A stretch of DNA of 64,000 nucleotides from Mesorhizobium sp. dw_380 (GTDB taxonomy: Bacteria; Pseudomonadota; Alphaproteobacteria; Rhizobiales; Rhizobiaceae). The notes beneath the pieces are model-generated. The model searched no databases. It was not told the DNA's origin and saw only the letters and a list, made by a program, of their open reading frames with translations. The DNA is taken from assembly GCF_018588885.1 (NCBI RefSeq), contig NZ_JAFFIW010000002.1:1-64000 (forward strand), in the 5' to 3' direction. Positions 33,471 through 40,647 of the stretch are shown here, piece by piece (the first letter of the stretch is position 1; each line of letters starts with the position of its first letter). Both the position numbers and the translations under genes were made by a program.

Positions 33471-34478
33471 TCAGCGCAGCGCCTGCTTGGCCAACTCGGA
33501 GACGATCTCATAATTCTGCGGCGTGACGAAGCCGGCGCCGGTGTCGACATTCATCGGCGCCAGGCCCAGCACCACTTGCTGGCAGAGGCTGAGGATCGGC
33601 AGATAACCTTGCATGAATGGCTGCTGGTCGGCGGTCAGCTGCACCCAGCCGCCCTTGAAGGCCTCGACGATCTGCGGGCTGGTGTCGAAGCCGAAATTGA
33701 AGATGTCGCCCGGCTTCCGGCCAGCGGCCTGCATATAGGTCGGCACATTGCCGAGCATCTGTCCGCCGGGATAGCCGACCGCCTTGACGCCGGGATTGTT
33801 GAGGAGTGCCGCGGTGATCACCGGGATCGCCAGATTCGGATCGGCCGCCCACTCGGTTGCGGAATTGATTTGAACGACATCGATGCCGGCCTCTTTCAGG
33901 GCGGCGACCGTCCCACGCTCGCGTGCGCCGCGACTCTCATTCTCGAACGGGCCGATCATGATCGCCTTGTCGCCGGCTTTCAGCCCGGCCAGCTTGAACG
34001 CCTCGGCGCCAAGCGCGCGTCCCTGCTGTTCCTGCTGGGCGCCGACATAGCCGCCGCCGAACGCCGCCGTCACCGTTGGCACCGGTACGTTCTGGTACAT
34101 CATCTTGATGCCGTCCTTGTGCGCCTGTTCGGCCAGCGGCATGATCGCCGCGTCGCCGGGATGGCCCATCATGGCGATGCCGCCGGGCTTGACCGCAACC
34201 GCCTCGCGCAATTGCTGCACCATCTTTTCGACGTCCCAGCCCGAGAAGATGTAGTCGACCTTCGGGCCGAGATCGGCCGCCGCCTGCTTGGCGCCATTAT
34301 AGACGATGGTGCCGAAGGCGTCGCCCTCGGCGCCACCGACGAAGAAGCGGATGTGGACGTCCTTGCACCATTGCGCGTCGAGCGCCTGGGCCGGCAGTGT
34401 CGAGATGGCGGCGGCGATGGCCGTGGTGGCCGCCACGACGGTCGTGCGCAGAAGTGTTGTTCTCTTGGCGATGCTCAT
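33471..34478 (-). CDS. Sugar ABC transporter periplasmic substrate-binding protein
   Basis: 335 residues from MSIAKRTTLLRTTVVAATTAIAAAISTLPAQA, a signal peptide, with GGGAGG before the start. The mature periplasmic-binding domain of the ribose/galactose type (Peripla_BP_4) begins LDAQWCKDVHIRFFVGGAEGDAFGTIVYNGAKQAAADLG. Conserved parts are VKPGGIAMMGHPGDAAIMPLAEQAHKDG and FNFGFDTSPQIVEAFKGGWVQLTADQQPF. It delivers the substrate to the downstream ATPase and permease. Confidence 0.92.
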   Translation of the reverse strand: MSIAKRTTLLRTTVVAATTAIAAAISTLPAQALDAQWCKDVHIRFFVGGAEGDAFGTIVYNGAKQAAADLGPKVDYIFSGWDVEKMVQQLREAVAVKPGGIAMMGHPGDAAIMPLAEQAHKDGIKMMYQNVPVPTVTAAFGGGYVGAQQEQQGRALGAEAFKLAGLKAGDKAIMIGPFENESRGARERGTVAALKEAGIDVVQINSATEWAADPNLAIPVITAALLNNPGVKAVGYPGGQMLGNVPTYMQAAGRKPGDIFNFGFDTSPQIVEAFKGGWVQLTADQQPFMQGYLPILSLCQQVVLGLAPMNVDTGAGFVTPQNYEIVSELAKQALR

Positions 34479-34589
34479 GCACGTTCCTCCCTTTGTTTTC
34501 CCTCGCCAGCCGAGGGCTTCGGACGATTGCTTCGGCAGTCCCACTACGGCCGGCTCCTCCCGCCGGCCGATCCTCACATCAAATTGGCC

Positions 34590-35495
34590 TCACGCCGGAT
34601 TTGGCAGATAGCTTGCGCCTCCCCGGCATTGCTTCAAATAGTCCAGGGCCCGCGCCTGGCCGGTGATTTCGAGATCGCCGCGATAGACCGGGTCGTGCCA
34701 GCCCTCGATGTCGATGGCGCCCTTGTATCCGGCCAACCGCAATTCGCTGATCACGCGCGCCCAGTCGCTGTCTCCGAAGCCAGGCGTGCGCATCTGCACG
34801 AACGGGAGCCGGCCGAACACGCCATGCTCGCGGATGACATCCCAGCGCACCGTCGCGTCCTTGCCATGGACATGGAAGATGCGCGACGCCCATTTGCGGA
34901 TTTGCGGGATCGGGTCGATCAGATAGACGAGCTGATGGCAGGGTTCCCATTCCAGGCCCAGATTGTCGTCGGGCAATTCGTTGAACATCAGCTCCCAGGC
35001 GTCCGGATTGTGGGCGATGTTCCAGTCGCCGGCAGCCCAGTTCCCGTCCATGGCGCAATTCTCGAACGCGATGCGCACGCCCTTGTCGGCGGCGCGTTTG
35101 GCCAGCGGGCCCCACACTTCGCGGAAGCGTGGCAGGCTGTCGGGCAACGGCTTGCCACGAATGCGTCCGGTGAAGCCGCTGACCGTCGAAGCGCCGAACA
35201 GATGTGCGTTGTCGATCACCGTTTCCCAGGCCTTGAGCACGCCGCGATCGACATCGCCGCTCTCCAGCGGATTGCCGAACACGCCGAGCGACGACACGGT
35301 GACATCGGCATCGCCGATCGCCTCGCGGATCTGGCCGGCCAGCCGCGGCAGGTCCTTGCCGCCCAGCGTCTGCCAGAAGAAGGGCTGGATGCTCTCGAAA
35401 CCGAGCGGCAGGATCTGCTTGATGTAAGCCGCCGGGTCGTCGAGATTGGCCCGCACCATGGTGCCGATCCGGATGTCGAGAAGCGGGTTTGGCAT
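34590..35495 (-). CDS. Sugar phosphate isomerase/epimerase (xylose isomerase-like TIM barrel)
   Basis: 301 residues from MPNPLLDIRIGTMVRANLDDPAAYIKQILPLGFESIQPFFWQTLGG. The AP-endonuclease-2-type TIM barrel has metal-site motifs IAFENCAMDG, LGLEWEPCHQLVY, IFHVHGKDA and AIDIEGWHDPVY, with the expected Glu, His and Asp ligands. Its ATG overlaps the TGA of the upstream dehydrogenase (TGATG), so translation is coupled. It probably interconverts keto-sugar or inosose intermediates made by that dehydrogenase. Confidence 0.9.
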   Translation of the reverse strand: MPNPLLDIRIGTMVRANLDDPAAYIKQILPLGFESIQPFFWQTLGGKDLPRLAGQIREAIGDADVTVSSLGVFGNPLESGDVDRGVLKAWETVIDNAHLFGASTVSGFTGRIRGKPLPDSLPRFREVWGPLAKRAADKGVRIAFENCAMDGNWAAGDWNIAHNPDAWELMFNELPDDNLGLEWEPCHQLVYLIDPIPQIRKWASRIFHVHGKDATVRWDVIREHGVFGRLPFVQMRTPGFGDSDWARVISELRLAGYKGAIDIEGWHDPVYRGDLEITGQARALDYLKQCRGGASYLPNPA

Positions 35496-36526
35496 CACGG
35501 TACTTCCCTTGCAATCGTCACGCGGCGTCCGGTCTCGGCGCTATCGATCGCGCCGAAAACCATGGCCAGGCTCTTGATGTTGTCGGCGCCGTGCGTCTCC
35601 GGCTCGGTGCCGGTCTCGATGGCGTGCATGAAATCCCTGATAATGCCGAGATGGCCGCCAACGCGGTCCGACGCGTCGAGCGGCGGCACCTCGATCACCT
35701 CGGTTCTGTCGAACAGGCCATCGCGGCCCGGCACCACAACCTCTGCCTTTAGCGCATCGTGGCCATCCCAAATAAGGCTGCCGCGCTCGGCGACGACGCG
35801 CCAACTGCCTTCCCAACTGGTGCGGAAGCCGTCGGCGCACCAGGAGCCGGCATAGGTGAAGACCTTGCCGCCGCCGAGATCGAACACGGCGCTGGCCGAT
35901 GATCCCTGCCGGTACCAGGAATTGGCCGGCTCCCATTCCTGGCAATAGACGCTGGCCGGCTCGCCACCGGCCATGTAGCGGGCGGCATCGAAAGTGTGGA
36001 TCGCCATGTCGAGCAGCAGCACATGCGCCATCTCCTCGCGAAAGCCGCCGAAATGCGGCCCGACGAAGAAGTCGGCATGGATGCTGGTCGGATTGCCGAT
36101 GGTGCCCGACTCGAGAAACCGCCGGATGCGCCTGACATTGGCGACGTAGCGGCGGTTCTGGATGACGGCGTGAACTCGTCCTGCCTGTTTGGCTGCCTCG
36201 ATGATGGCGCGGGCGTTCTCGGGACTGTCGGCCAGCGGCTTCTCGGTCAAGAGATGGCAATTATGCGCAAAGGCGGCAAAAGCGACATCGCGCCGGGCGG
36301 CGGGGACAACGACATCGAACACCGCGTCAGGCCTGGTCTGGTCGAGCACCGCGTCGAGGCTGGTGCCGATGACGGCGCTGGTGAGCTCGTATTCGCCCGC
36401 CCTCGCCTTCGCCCGTTCGGCGTCGAGGTCGACAAGGCCGACAATGGCGAGCCCGTCGACCTGCCTCGCGGCATCGAGCCACTGCTTGCTCATCGCTCCA
36501 CAGCCGACGAGGACGACATTCATCAT
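35495..36526 (-). CDS. Gfo/Idh/MocA family oxidoreductase
   Basis: 343 residues. The N-terminal Rossmann fold is MMNVVLVGCGAMSKQWLDAARQ (GxGxM), with LLTEKPLADSPENARAII holding the catalytic EKP lysine. The C-terminal alpha/beta domain contains GPHFGGFREEMAHVLLLDMAIHTFDAARYMAGG with a likely catalytic His/Asp. GGGAGGAATGCCGG precedes two tandem ATGs. It is first in the sugar operon and sits directly downstream of the LacI-type operators. It oxidises a sugar or polyol with NAD(P). Confidence 0.92.
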   Translation of the reverse strand: MMNVVLVGCGAMSKQWLDAARQVDGLAIVGLVDLDAERAKARAGEYELTSAVIGTSLDAVLDQTRPDAVFDVVVPAARRDVAFAAFAHNCHLLTEKPLADSPENARAIIEAAKQAGRVHAVIQNRRYVANVRRIRRFLESGTIGNPTSIHADFFVGPHFGGFREEMAHVLLLDMAIHTFDAARYMAGGEPASVYCQEWEPANSWYRQGSSASAVFDLGGGKVFTYAGSWCADGFRTSWEGSWRVVAERGSLIWDGHDALKAEVVVPGRDGLFDRTEVIEVPPLDASDRVGGHLGIIRDFMHAIETGTEPETHGADNIKSLAMVFGAIDSAETGRRVTIAREVP

Positions 36527-36584
36527 CCGGCATTCCTCCCGTCCGGCCCCTCCAGGCCGAATGTCACGGCATCCACGGCATCAC

Positions 36585-36612
36585 CGTAAACGTTTTTCCG
36601 TAAACGTTTACG
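36585..36612. promoter_or_regulatory. Tandem LacI-family operators
   Basis: CGTAAACGTTTACG (36599-36612) is a perfect 14-bp palindrome, and CGTAAACGTTTTTC (36585-36598) directly beside it is a near copy. Both carry the central CG typical of LacI/GalR sites. They lie 59-86 bp before the dehydrogenase start. TTGACA on the minus strand (36637-36642) could be the -35. Confidence 0.82.
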
Positions 36613-36696
36613 AGAACACACCCGATAGCGTAGAATGTCAATCGGCTGCTTCTCAAAAATTGGCCCGAAGCCTTGGCCTGAGCGGCAGCCGGTGCT

Positions 36697-36795
36697 AGAG
36701 CAGTTCAGCGTTTCAAGAAACGGCGAACTGCTCTAACTCTTTGTTTTGACGCAGTTCCGAGCGGAAAACCGCTTCGCACTTTTCCTGGGATTGCT
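36697..36795. repeat. Hairpin repeat pair between operators and lacI
   Basis: AGAGCAGTTC and GAACTGCTCT (36697-36734) form a 10-bp stem. Next to it, in reverse orientation, lies a copy of the dispersed AGCAATTCCAGGAAAAGTG...CGGTTTTC element (36735-36795), with the flanking CTTTGTTTTGACGCAGTTCC. It separates the operators from the lacI ribosome binding site. Confidence 0.75.
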
Positions 36796-36822
36796 TCGAC
36801 CAAGGCAGGGGGAGACTATCCG

Positions 36823-37848
36823 TTGGCGTCCAGCATTCATGACCTTGCCCGTCACCTGAACATTTCGATCGGCACCGTGTCGCGGGCCCTGAACGGCCGC
36901 GCTGACGTCAATGCCGACACGCGCCAGCGCGTGCTCGATGCCGCCAAGAAGCTGAACTATTCCCCGAACCAGTCCGGCCGGAGTCTGCGGCAAGGCGCCA
37001 CCCATTCGATCGCCTTCATGCTGCAGCCGCATCCGGGCGACCAGCAATATGGCGAACCCTTCTTCATCCCGTTCCTGATCGGACTGCAGGGCAGGCTCGC
37101 CGAAAGCGGCCTTGACCTGACCGTGGTGATGGGCGCGCCGGGCGACTATCAGCAGGAGCGCCTGCGCCGTGTGGTCGAAACGCGACGCGCGGACGCGGTG
37201 GTGCTGGCCTGGACACGGCGCGAGGACGAGCGCATCGACTACCTGACCGAGACAGGCTTCCCCTTCGCCACGCTCGGCCGCAGCCGCACCGGCGGCAAGG
37301 CCTACCCCTCGCTCGATCTCGACTTCGAAAAAGCCGGCGCCGATGCGGTCGACCGGCTGGTGGCACGCGGCCATCGCCGCATCGCCGCCATCCGCCCATC
37401 GCTCGACCTCAATTTCGGCCACCTATTCCTCGCCGGCTACCGCAAGGCACTGCGGCGGCACGGTATCGAGGTCGATCCCGCGCTGATCGCCGATGGCTTC
37501 ATCAACGAGGCCGGCGGCTACCAGGTGACGCCGCGCGTGATGTTGGCAAAAGACCGGCCCACCGCCATCATCTACAACAATGACGCCATGGCGCTCGGCG
37601 GTTGCAAGGCGCTGGCCGAGATGGGCATCAAGCCCGGCCAGGACATGGCGGTGACCGTCATCGTCGACACACCGCTCTGCCGCTATTTTTCCCCGGCGCT
37701 GACCGCCTTCCGCCCGGCGCTGGAGCCGATGGGCCGGCGGCTGGCCGAAATGCTGTTGGCATCGCTTCCCGCCTTCGCCGGGCCGGAAGGCCCGCGCATC
37801 ATCCGCGAGGTATGGCCGCTGGAGCTGATCGCACGCGACAGCGATTGA
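36823..37848 (+). CDS. LacI family transcriptional regulator
   Basis: 341 residues from a TTG start with GGGGGAG 8 bp upstream. The HTH reads SIHDLARHLNISIGTVSRALNGRADVNADTRQRVLDAAKKLNYSPNQSGRSLRQG (residues 4-58, with the hinge helix), followed by a periplasmic-binding-protein-like sugar-sensing domain (IAFMLQPH..., FINEAGGYQVTPRVMLAKDRPTAIIYNNDAMALGGCKALAEMG). It is divergent from the sugar operon, whose tandem operators it should bind. The inducer is presumably the imported sugar or a product of the dehydrogenase. Confidence 0.93.
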   Translation: MASSIHDLARHLNISIGTVSRALNGRADVNADTRQRVLDAAKKLNYSPNQSGRSLRQGATHSIAFMLQPHPGDQQYGEPFFIPFLIGLQGRLAESGLDLTVVMGAPGDYQQERLRRVVETRRADAVVLAWTRREDERIDYLTETGFPFATLGRSRTGGKAYPSLDLDFEKAGADAVDRLVARGHRRIAAIRPSLDLNFGHLFLAGYRKALRRHGIEVDPALIADGFINEAGGYQVTPRVMLAKDRPTAIIYNNDAMALGGCKALAEMGIKPGQDMAVTVIVDTPLCRYFSPALTAFRPALEPMGRRLAEMLLASLPAFAGPEGPRIIREVWPLELIARDSD

Positions 37849-37866
37849 TGGAAGCGAAGAAGGTGC

Positions 37867-38181
37867 TCAGTCCACCTCCTTCTCGCCCCTCTCGCCTGCC
37901 TTCACGATGTCACCCGTCGTGAACAGGATTTCCCTCAGTTCCGCCCGCCAGTCCTCTTTCTGGCGCAGCAGGAATTCCAGGTCCATGCCGAAATGCTTGA
38001 ACTCCTCGCCTTGCGCGTTCTTCATGATGGCGCGGGCTTGCGCGTCCTTCTCCACCGACATGCGCTGTTCATACCAGGAGATCGCTTCCGCCTCCTCGAT
38101 CAGCGAGGTGATCATGCGGGCAAAGGTCCGCACCTCCTGCGACAATTCTTCCGGCGGTTCGTGATACTGGTCGAAACCCAT
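37867..38181 (-). CDS. Encapsulated-ferritin-like (EncFtn family) protein
   Basis: 104 residues: MGFDQYHEPPEELSQEVRTFARMITSLIEEAEAISWYEQRMSVEKDAQARAIMKNAQGEEFKHFGMDLEFLLRQK. The two-helix pattern and spacing match EncFtn proteins: Glu30, Trp36, Tyr37, Glu60 and His63 correspond to the ferroxidase and entry-site residues Glu32, Trp38, Tyr39, Glu62 and His65 of the Rhodospirillum protein, as I recall them. In that system the decameric enzyme oxidises Fe(II) inside an encapsulin shell. Here the C-terminus (GERGEKEVD) lacks a recognisable encapsulin-targeting peptide, and no encapsulin gene is in the window. GGAGGA precedes the ATG. Confidence 0.85.
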   Translation of the reverse strand: MGFDQYHEPPEELSQEVRTFARMITSLIEEAEAISWYEQRMSVEKDAQARAIMKNAQGEEFKHFGMDLEFLLRQKEDWRAELREILFTTGDIVKAGERGEKEVD

Positions 38182-38235
38182 GTCGTCCTCCGTGAGCCAT
38201 TCCCATGAATGCCACGGAGCGCCGCCGGTTCCGCA

Positions 38236-38991
38236 TCATCGCTGCAATTCCGCCAACGCCCGCTCCAGCGGCGCCGACGAAATCTGGATCGGTCCGGAGA
38301 ATGCCACATCCATGTCGAGGATCAGGTAGATCGCCCCGGCGATCAGTGCGGCCGACACCATGAAGGTTCCGGCAGTGATCGCATTCCTGGGCGCCCTGAA
38401 CCCGAAACTGGCAAAGATCAGCGCCAGCCACGTAACCAGCATCGCGATCAGCGGCCAGGGGATAGCGCCCTCCGACTGCTCGACTAGGATCCAGCGCAGT
38501 TCCAGCACTTTCTGCAGGCGCTGGCGTCCATCCTGCAAAAGGGAACCACGTACAGCGTCGGGCGGCGTCAGCGCATTCAGCCGCAAGCCGATCTCCGTCA
38601 GCAGACGTTCGGACAGCTGGTTGGCGACGATAGTCGTCTCGCTGTTTTGTGACGAGGTGGCCACCACCCTCTGTGCATAGGCGACCAGGGGCTGGCGCAC
38701 TGCGTCGGTTTCCGGGCCATATAGTCGCAATGTCCTGTCGAGGAGGATCAGCTCCGTCGCATAGGCGTGCACATTGTGATCGATCGATTCGAACGTGTTC
38801 TTGGCCGAGTTGATCATCAGTCCGAGCATCAGCGAGGTCATGACCCCGAACAGATTGGCGGCGTGCCGAACCACGGTATTGGTGTCGTCGTCACGATGTT
38901 TGACCGGCAATTTCGGCCAGATCGCCATACTGGCGAATGCCGAGGCCGCCAGGCACAGGAAGATCACCGTTGCGATGAATGCTTCGCGCAT
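38236..38991 (-). CDS. DUF4239 family membrane protein
   Basis: About 251 residues from MREAFIATVIFLCLAASAFASMAIWP; in-frame ATGs at 39000 and 39033 are alternatives and no start has a strong ribosome binding site. There are two N-terminal helices, a soluble helical middle (HAYATELILLDRTLRLYGPETDAVRQPLVAYAQRVV) and two C-terminal helices, with the motif GVMTSLMLGLMINSAKNTF. This matches the bestrophin-like DUF4239 family. It is 54 bp upstream of the EncFtn-like gene in the same direction and may be cotranscribed with it, but the function is unknown. Confidence 0.8.
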   Translation of the reverse strand: MREAFIATVIFLCLAASAFASMAIWPKLPVKHRDDDTNTVVRHAANLFGVMTSLMLGLMINSAKNTFESIDHNVHAYATELILLDRTLRLYGPETDAVRQPLVAYAQRVVATSSQNSETTIVANQLSERLLTEIGLRLNALTPPDAVRGSLLQDGRQRLQKVLELRWILVEQSEGAIPWPLIAMLVTWLALIFASFGFRAPRNAITAGTFMVSAALIAGAIYLILDMDVAFSGPIQISSAPLERALAELQR

Positions 38992-39081
38992 GCCGCGCAT
39001 TTCTGCACGGTGTGCGCCAATTGCCAATGGCAAGGCACCGATCGCATAGCGTAAGTTGCGTTTCCAGCCGTTTCTCGTGTC

Positions 39082-40635
39082 TCACGACACAGGCGGCGCC
39101 CCGCCTTCCTCGGTGCGCCGCGCGATGAACTCGTCGAGCACGCCGGCCGTGGTGGCAGCCGTCGCCGGAGCTTCGAAATCGGCGAGGATGCGCCGCCAGA
39201 TGCCGGTGGCGCGTTCGCTCGCGGTCTTTGATCCGCCTTGCGTCCAGTTGCCGAAATTCGACCAGTCAGCCACCAGCGGTTCGTAAAAGGCAGTGCGGTA
39301 GCGCGCCATCGTATGGCCGGCCGAAAAGAAATGCCCGCCGGGCTGCACCTCGGCGATCGCCTCGAAGCCGATGGACTCGTCGTCGCCGGGCGTTGCTGCG
39401 CACAGTTCCGCGACCGTCTGCAACGCCTCGACGTCGGTGACCAGTTTCTCCAGGGAAACGCTCAAGCCGCCTTCCAGCCAGCCGGCGGCATGAATGCAGA
39501 CCGTGGCGCCGGCCAGAACCGAGCCCCACAATGCGAACTGCGTCTCATGCGCGGCCTGCGCATCCGAGATGTTGGCCGCGCTGCCGCCGCCGGACCGCCA
39601 CGGCAGGCCGATGAAGCGCGCAAGCTGGCCGGCACCCAGCGTTGCCTTGACATGTTCGGGCGTGCCGAAGGCCGGCGCTCCGGATTTCATATCGACATTG
39701 GAGGAGAAGGAGCCGTAGACGACCGGCGCGCCGGGCCGCACGATCTGCGCCAGCGTCAGCCCGGCCAGCGCTTCGGCATGCTGCAGCGTCAGCGCGCCGG
39801 CCACGGTGATCGGCGCCATGGCGCCCGCCAGGCAGAACGGCGTGATGATCGAGACCTGCCCCGCCTTGGCGAAATCGATGATGCCTTGCGCCATGGGTAT
39901 GTCGAGCTGACGCGGCGAGTTGGTGTTGATGACGGTGTAGCACCAGGCGTTCGAGCGGAACGCCTCCTCCGACAGGCCGCGCGCCAGCCGCAGCATCTCG
40001 AAACCGTCCTCGACTTGCGGCGTGCCGCGCGCGAACACGAAGGGAAACTTGTCGGACAACGTCAGCTGCGCACGATTGACGGCATAGTGGCGAAACCGGT
40101 TGTCGACATCCTGCGGCTCGACGCAAGGACCGAGCATATGCAGCACGTCGAAATGCTGCACCAGCTTGATGAACTCCTCGAAGGCGGTGAACGTGCCGGG
40201 CCGCCGGCCGCGCTCAAGATCGGTGACGTTGGGCGCTCCGCTTCCGGCAAGAAACGCCATTGACCCGAGTTCCAGCATCAGATCGCGGGAAGGATCGCCA
40301 CCACGGGCATGGATCGACCTCGGCGCCGAGGCCAGCGCCGCCGCCACCATGTCGCGGCCGATGCGCACCATGTCGGTGCCTGGGTCGACCAGCGCGCCGG
40401 CGCGGGCGAGATACTCGCGTGCCTGCGGCAGCAGCACCTTGATGCCGAGTTCTTCCAGCACGCGCAGCGCCGTGTCGTGGATCGAGGCGACCTGATCGTC
40501 CGAAAAGACCGGCTGCGGCAGGAACGGGTTCTTCAGCGACCGGTAATTGGGCCGGCGGCTGCTTTCGCTGCCGGCCTCGCCCGCGCGTCCGCGCCTGCGC
40601 TCGCGCCTGGCATCACGTGCCGCATCATCGACCAT
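39082..40635 (-). CDS. MttB family (trimethylamine/betaine-type) methyltransferase homologue
   Basis: 517 residues. The MTTB TIM-barrel superfamily is recognised by VFSDDQVASIHDTALRVLEELGIKVLLPQAREYLARAGA, the central VSIITPFCLAGAMAPITVAGALTLQHAEALAGLTLAQIVRPGAPVVYG, and FAALPGGHFFSAGHTMARYRTAFYEP-like ending (here EVQPGGHFFSAGHTMARYRTAFYEPLVADW). There is no in-frame amber codon, so it is a non-pyrrolysine homologue, the group that includes glycine betaine methyltransferases. It begins 12 bp after the flavoprotein gene, with GAGGAGG as ribosome binding site. No corrinoid protein gene is present, so the methyl acceptor is unclear. Confidence 0.88.
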   Translation of the reverse strand: MVDDAARDARRERRRGRAGEAGSESSRRPNYRSLKNPFLPQPVFSDDQVASIHDTALRVLEELGIKVLLPQAREYLARAGALVDPGTDMVRIGRDMVAAALASAPRSIHARGGDPSRDLMLELGSMAFLAGSGAPNVTDLERGRRPGTFTAFEEFIKLVQHFDVLHMLGPCVEPQDVDNRFRHYAVNRAQLTLSDKFPFVFARGTPQVEDGFEMLRLARGLSEEAFRSNAWCYTVINTNSPRQLDIPMAQGIIDFAKAGQVSIITPFCLAGAMAPITVAGALTLQHAEALAGLTLAQIVRPGAPVVYGSFSSNVDMKSGAPAFGTPEHVKATLGAGQLARFIGLPWRSGGGSAANISDAQAAHETQFALWGSVLAGATVCIHAAGWLEGGLSVSLEKLVTDVEALQTVAELCAATPGDDESIGFEAIAEVQPGGHFFSAGHTMARYRTAFYEPLVADWSNFGNWTQGGSKTASERATGIWRRILADFEAPATAATTAGVLDEFIARRTEEGGAPPVS

Positions 40636-40647
40636 CGGAAATCCTCC

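Noticed and set aside
37867..39033. Possible encapsulin operon
   Set aside because: No encapsulin shell gene was found beside the EncFtn-like gene; the neighbour is a DUF4239 membrane protein.
39082..40635. Possible pyrrolysine-containing trimethylamine methyltransferase
   Set aside because: There is no in-frame amber codon and no pyl genes; it belongs to the non-pyrrolysine MttB homologues.
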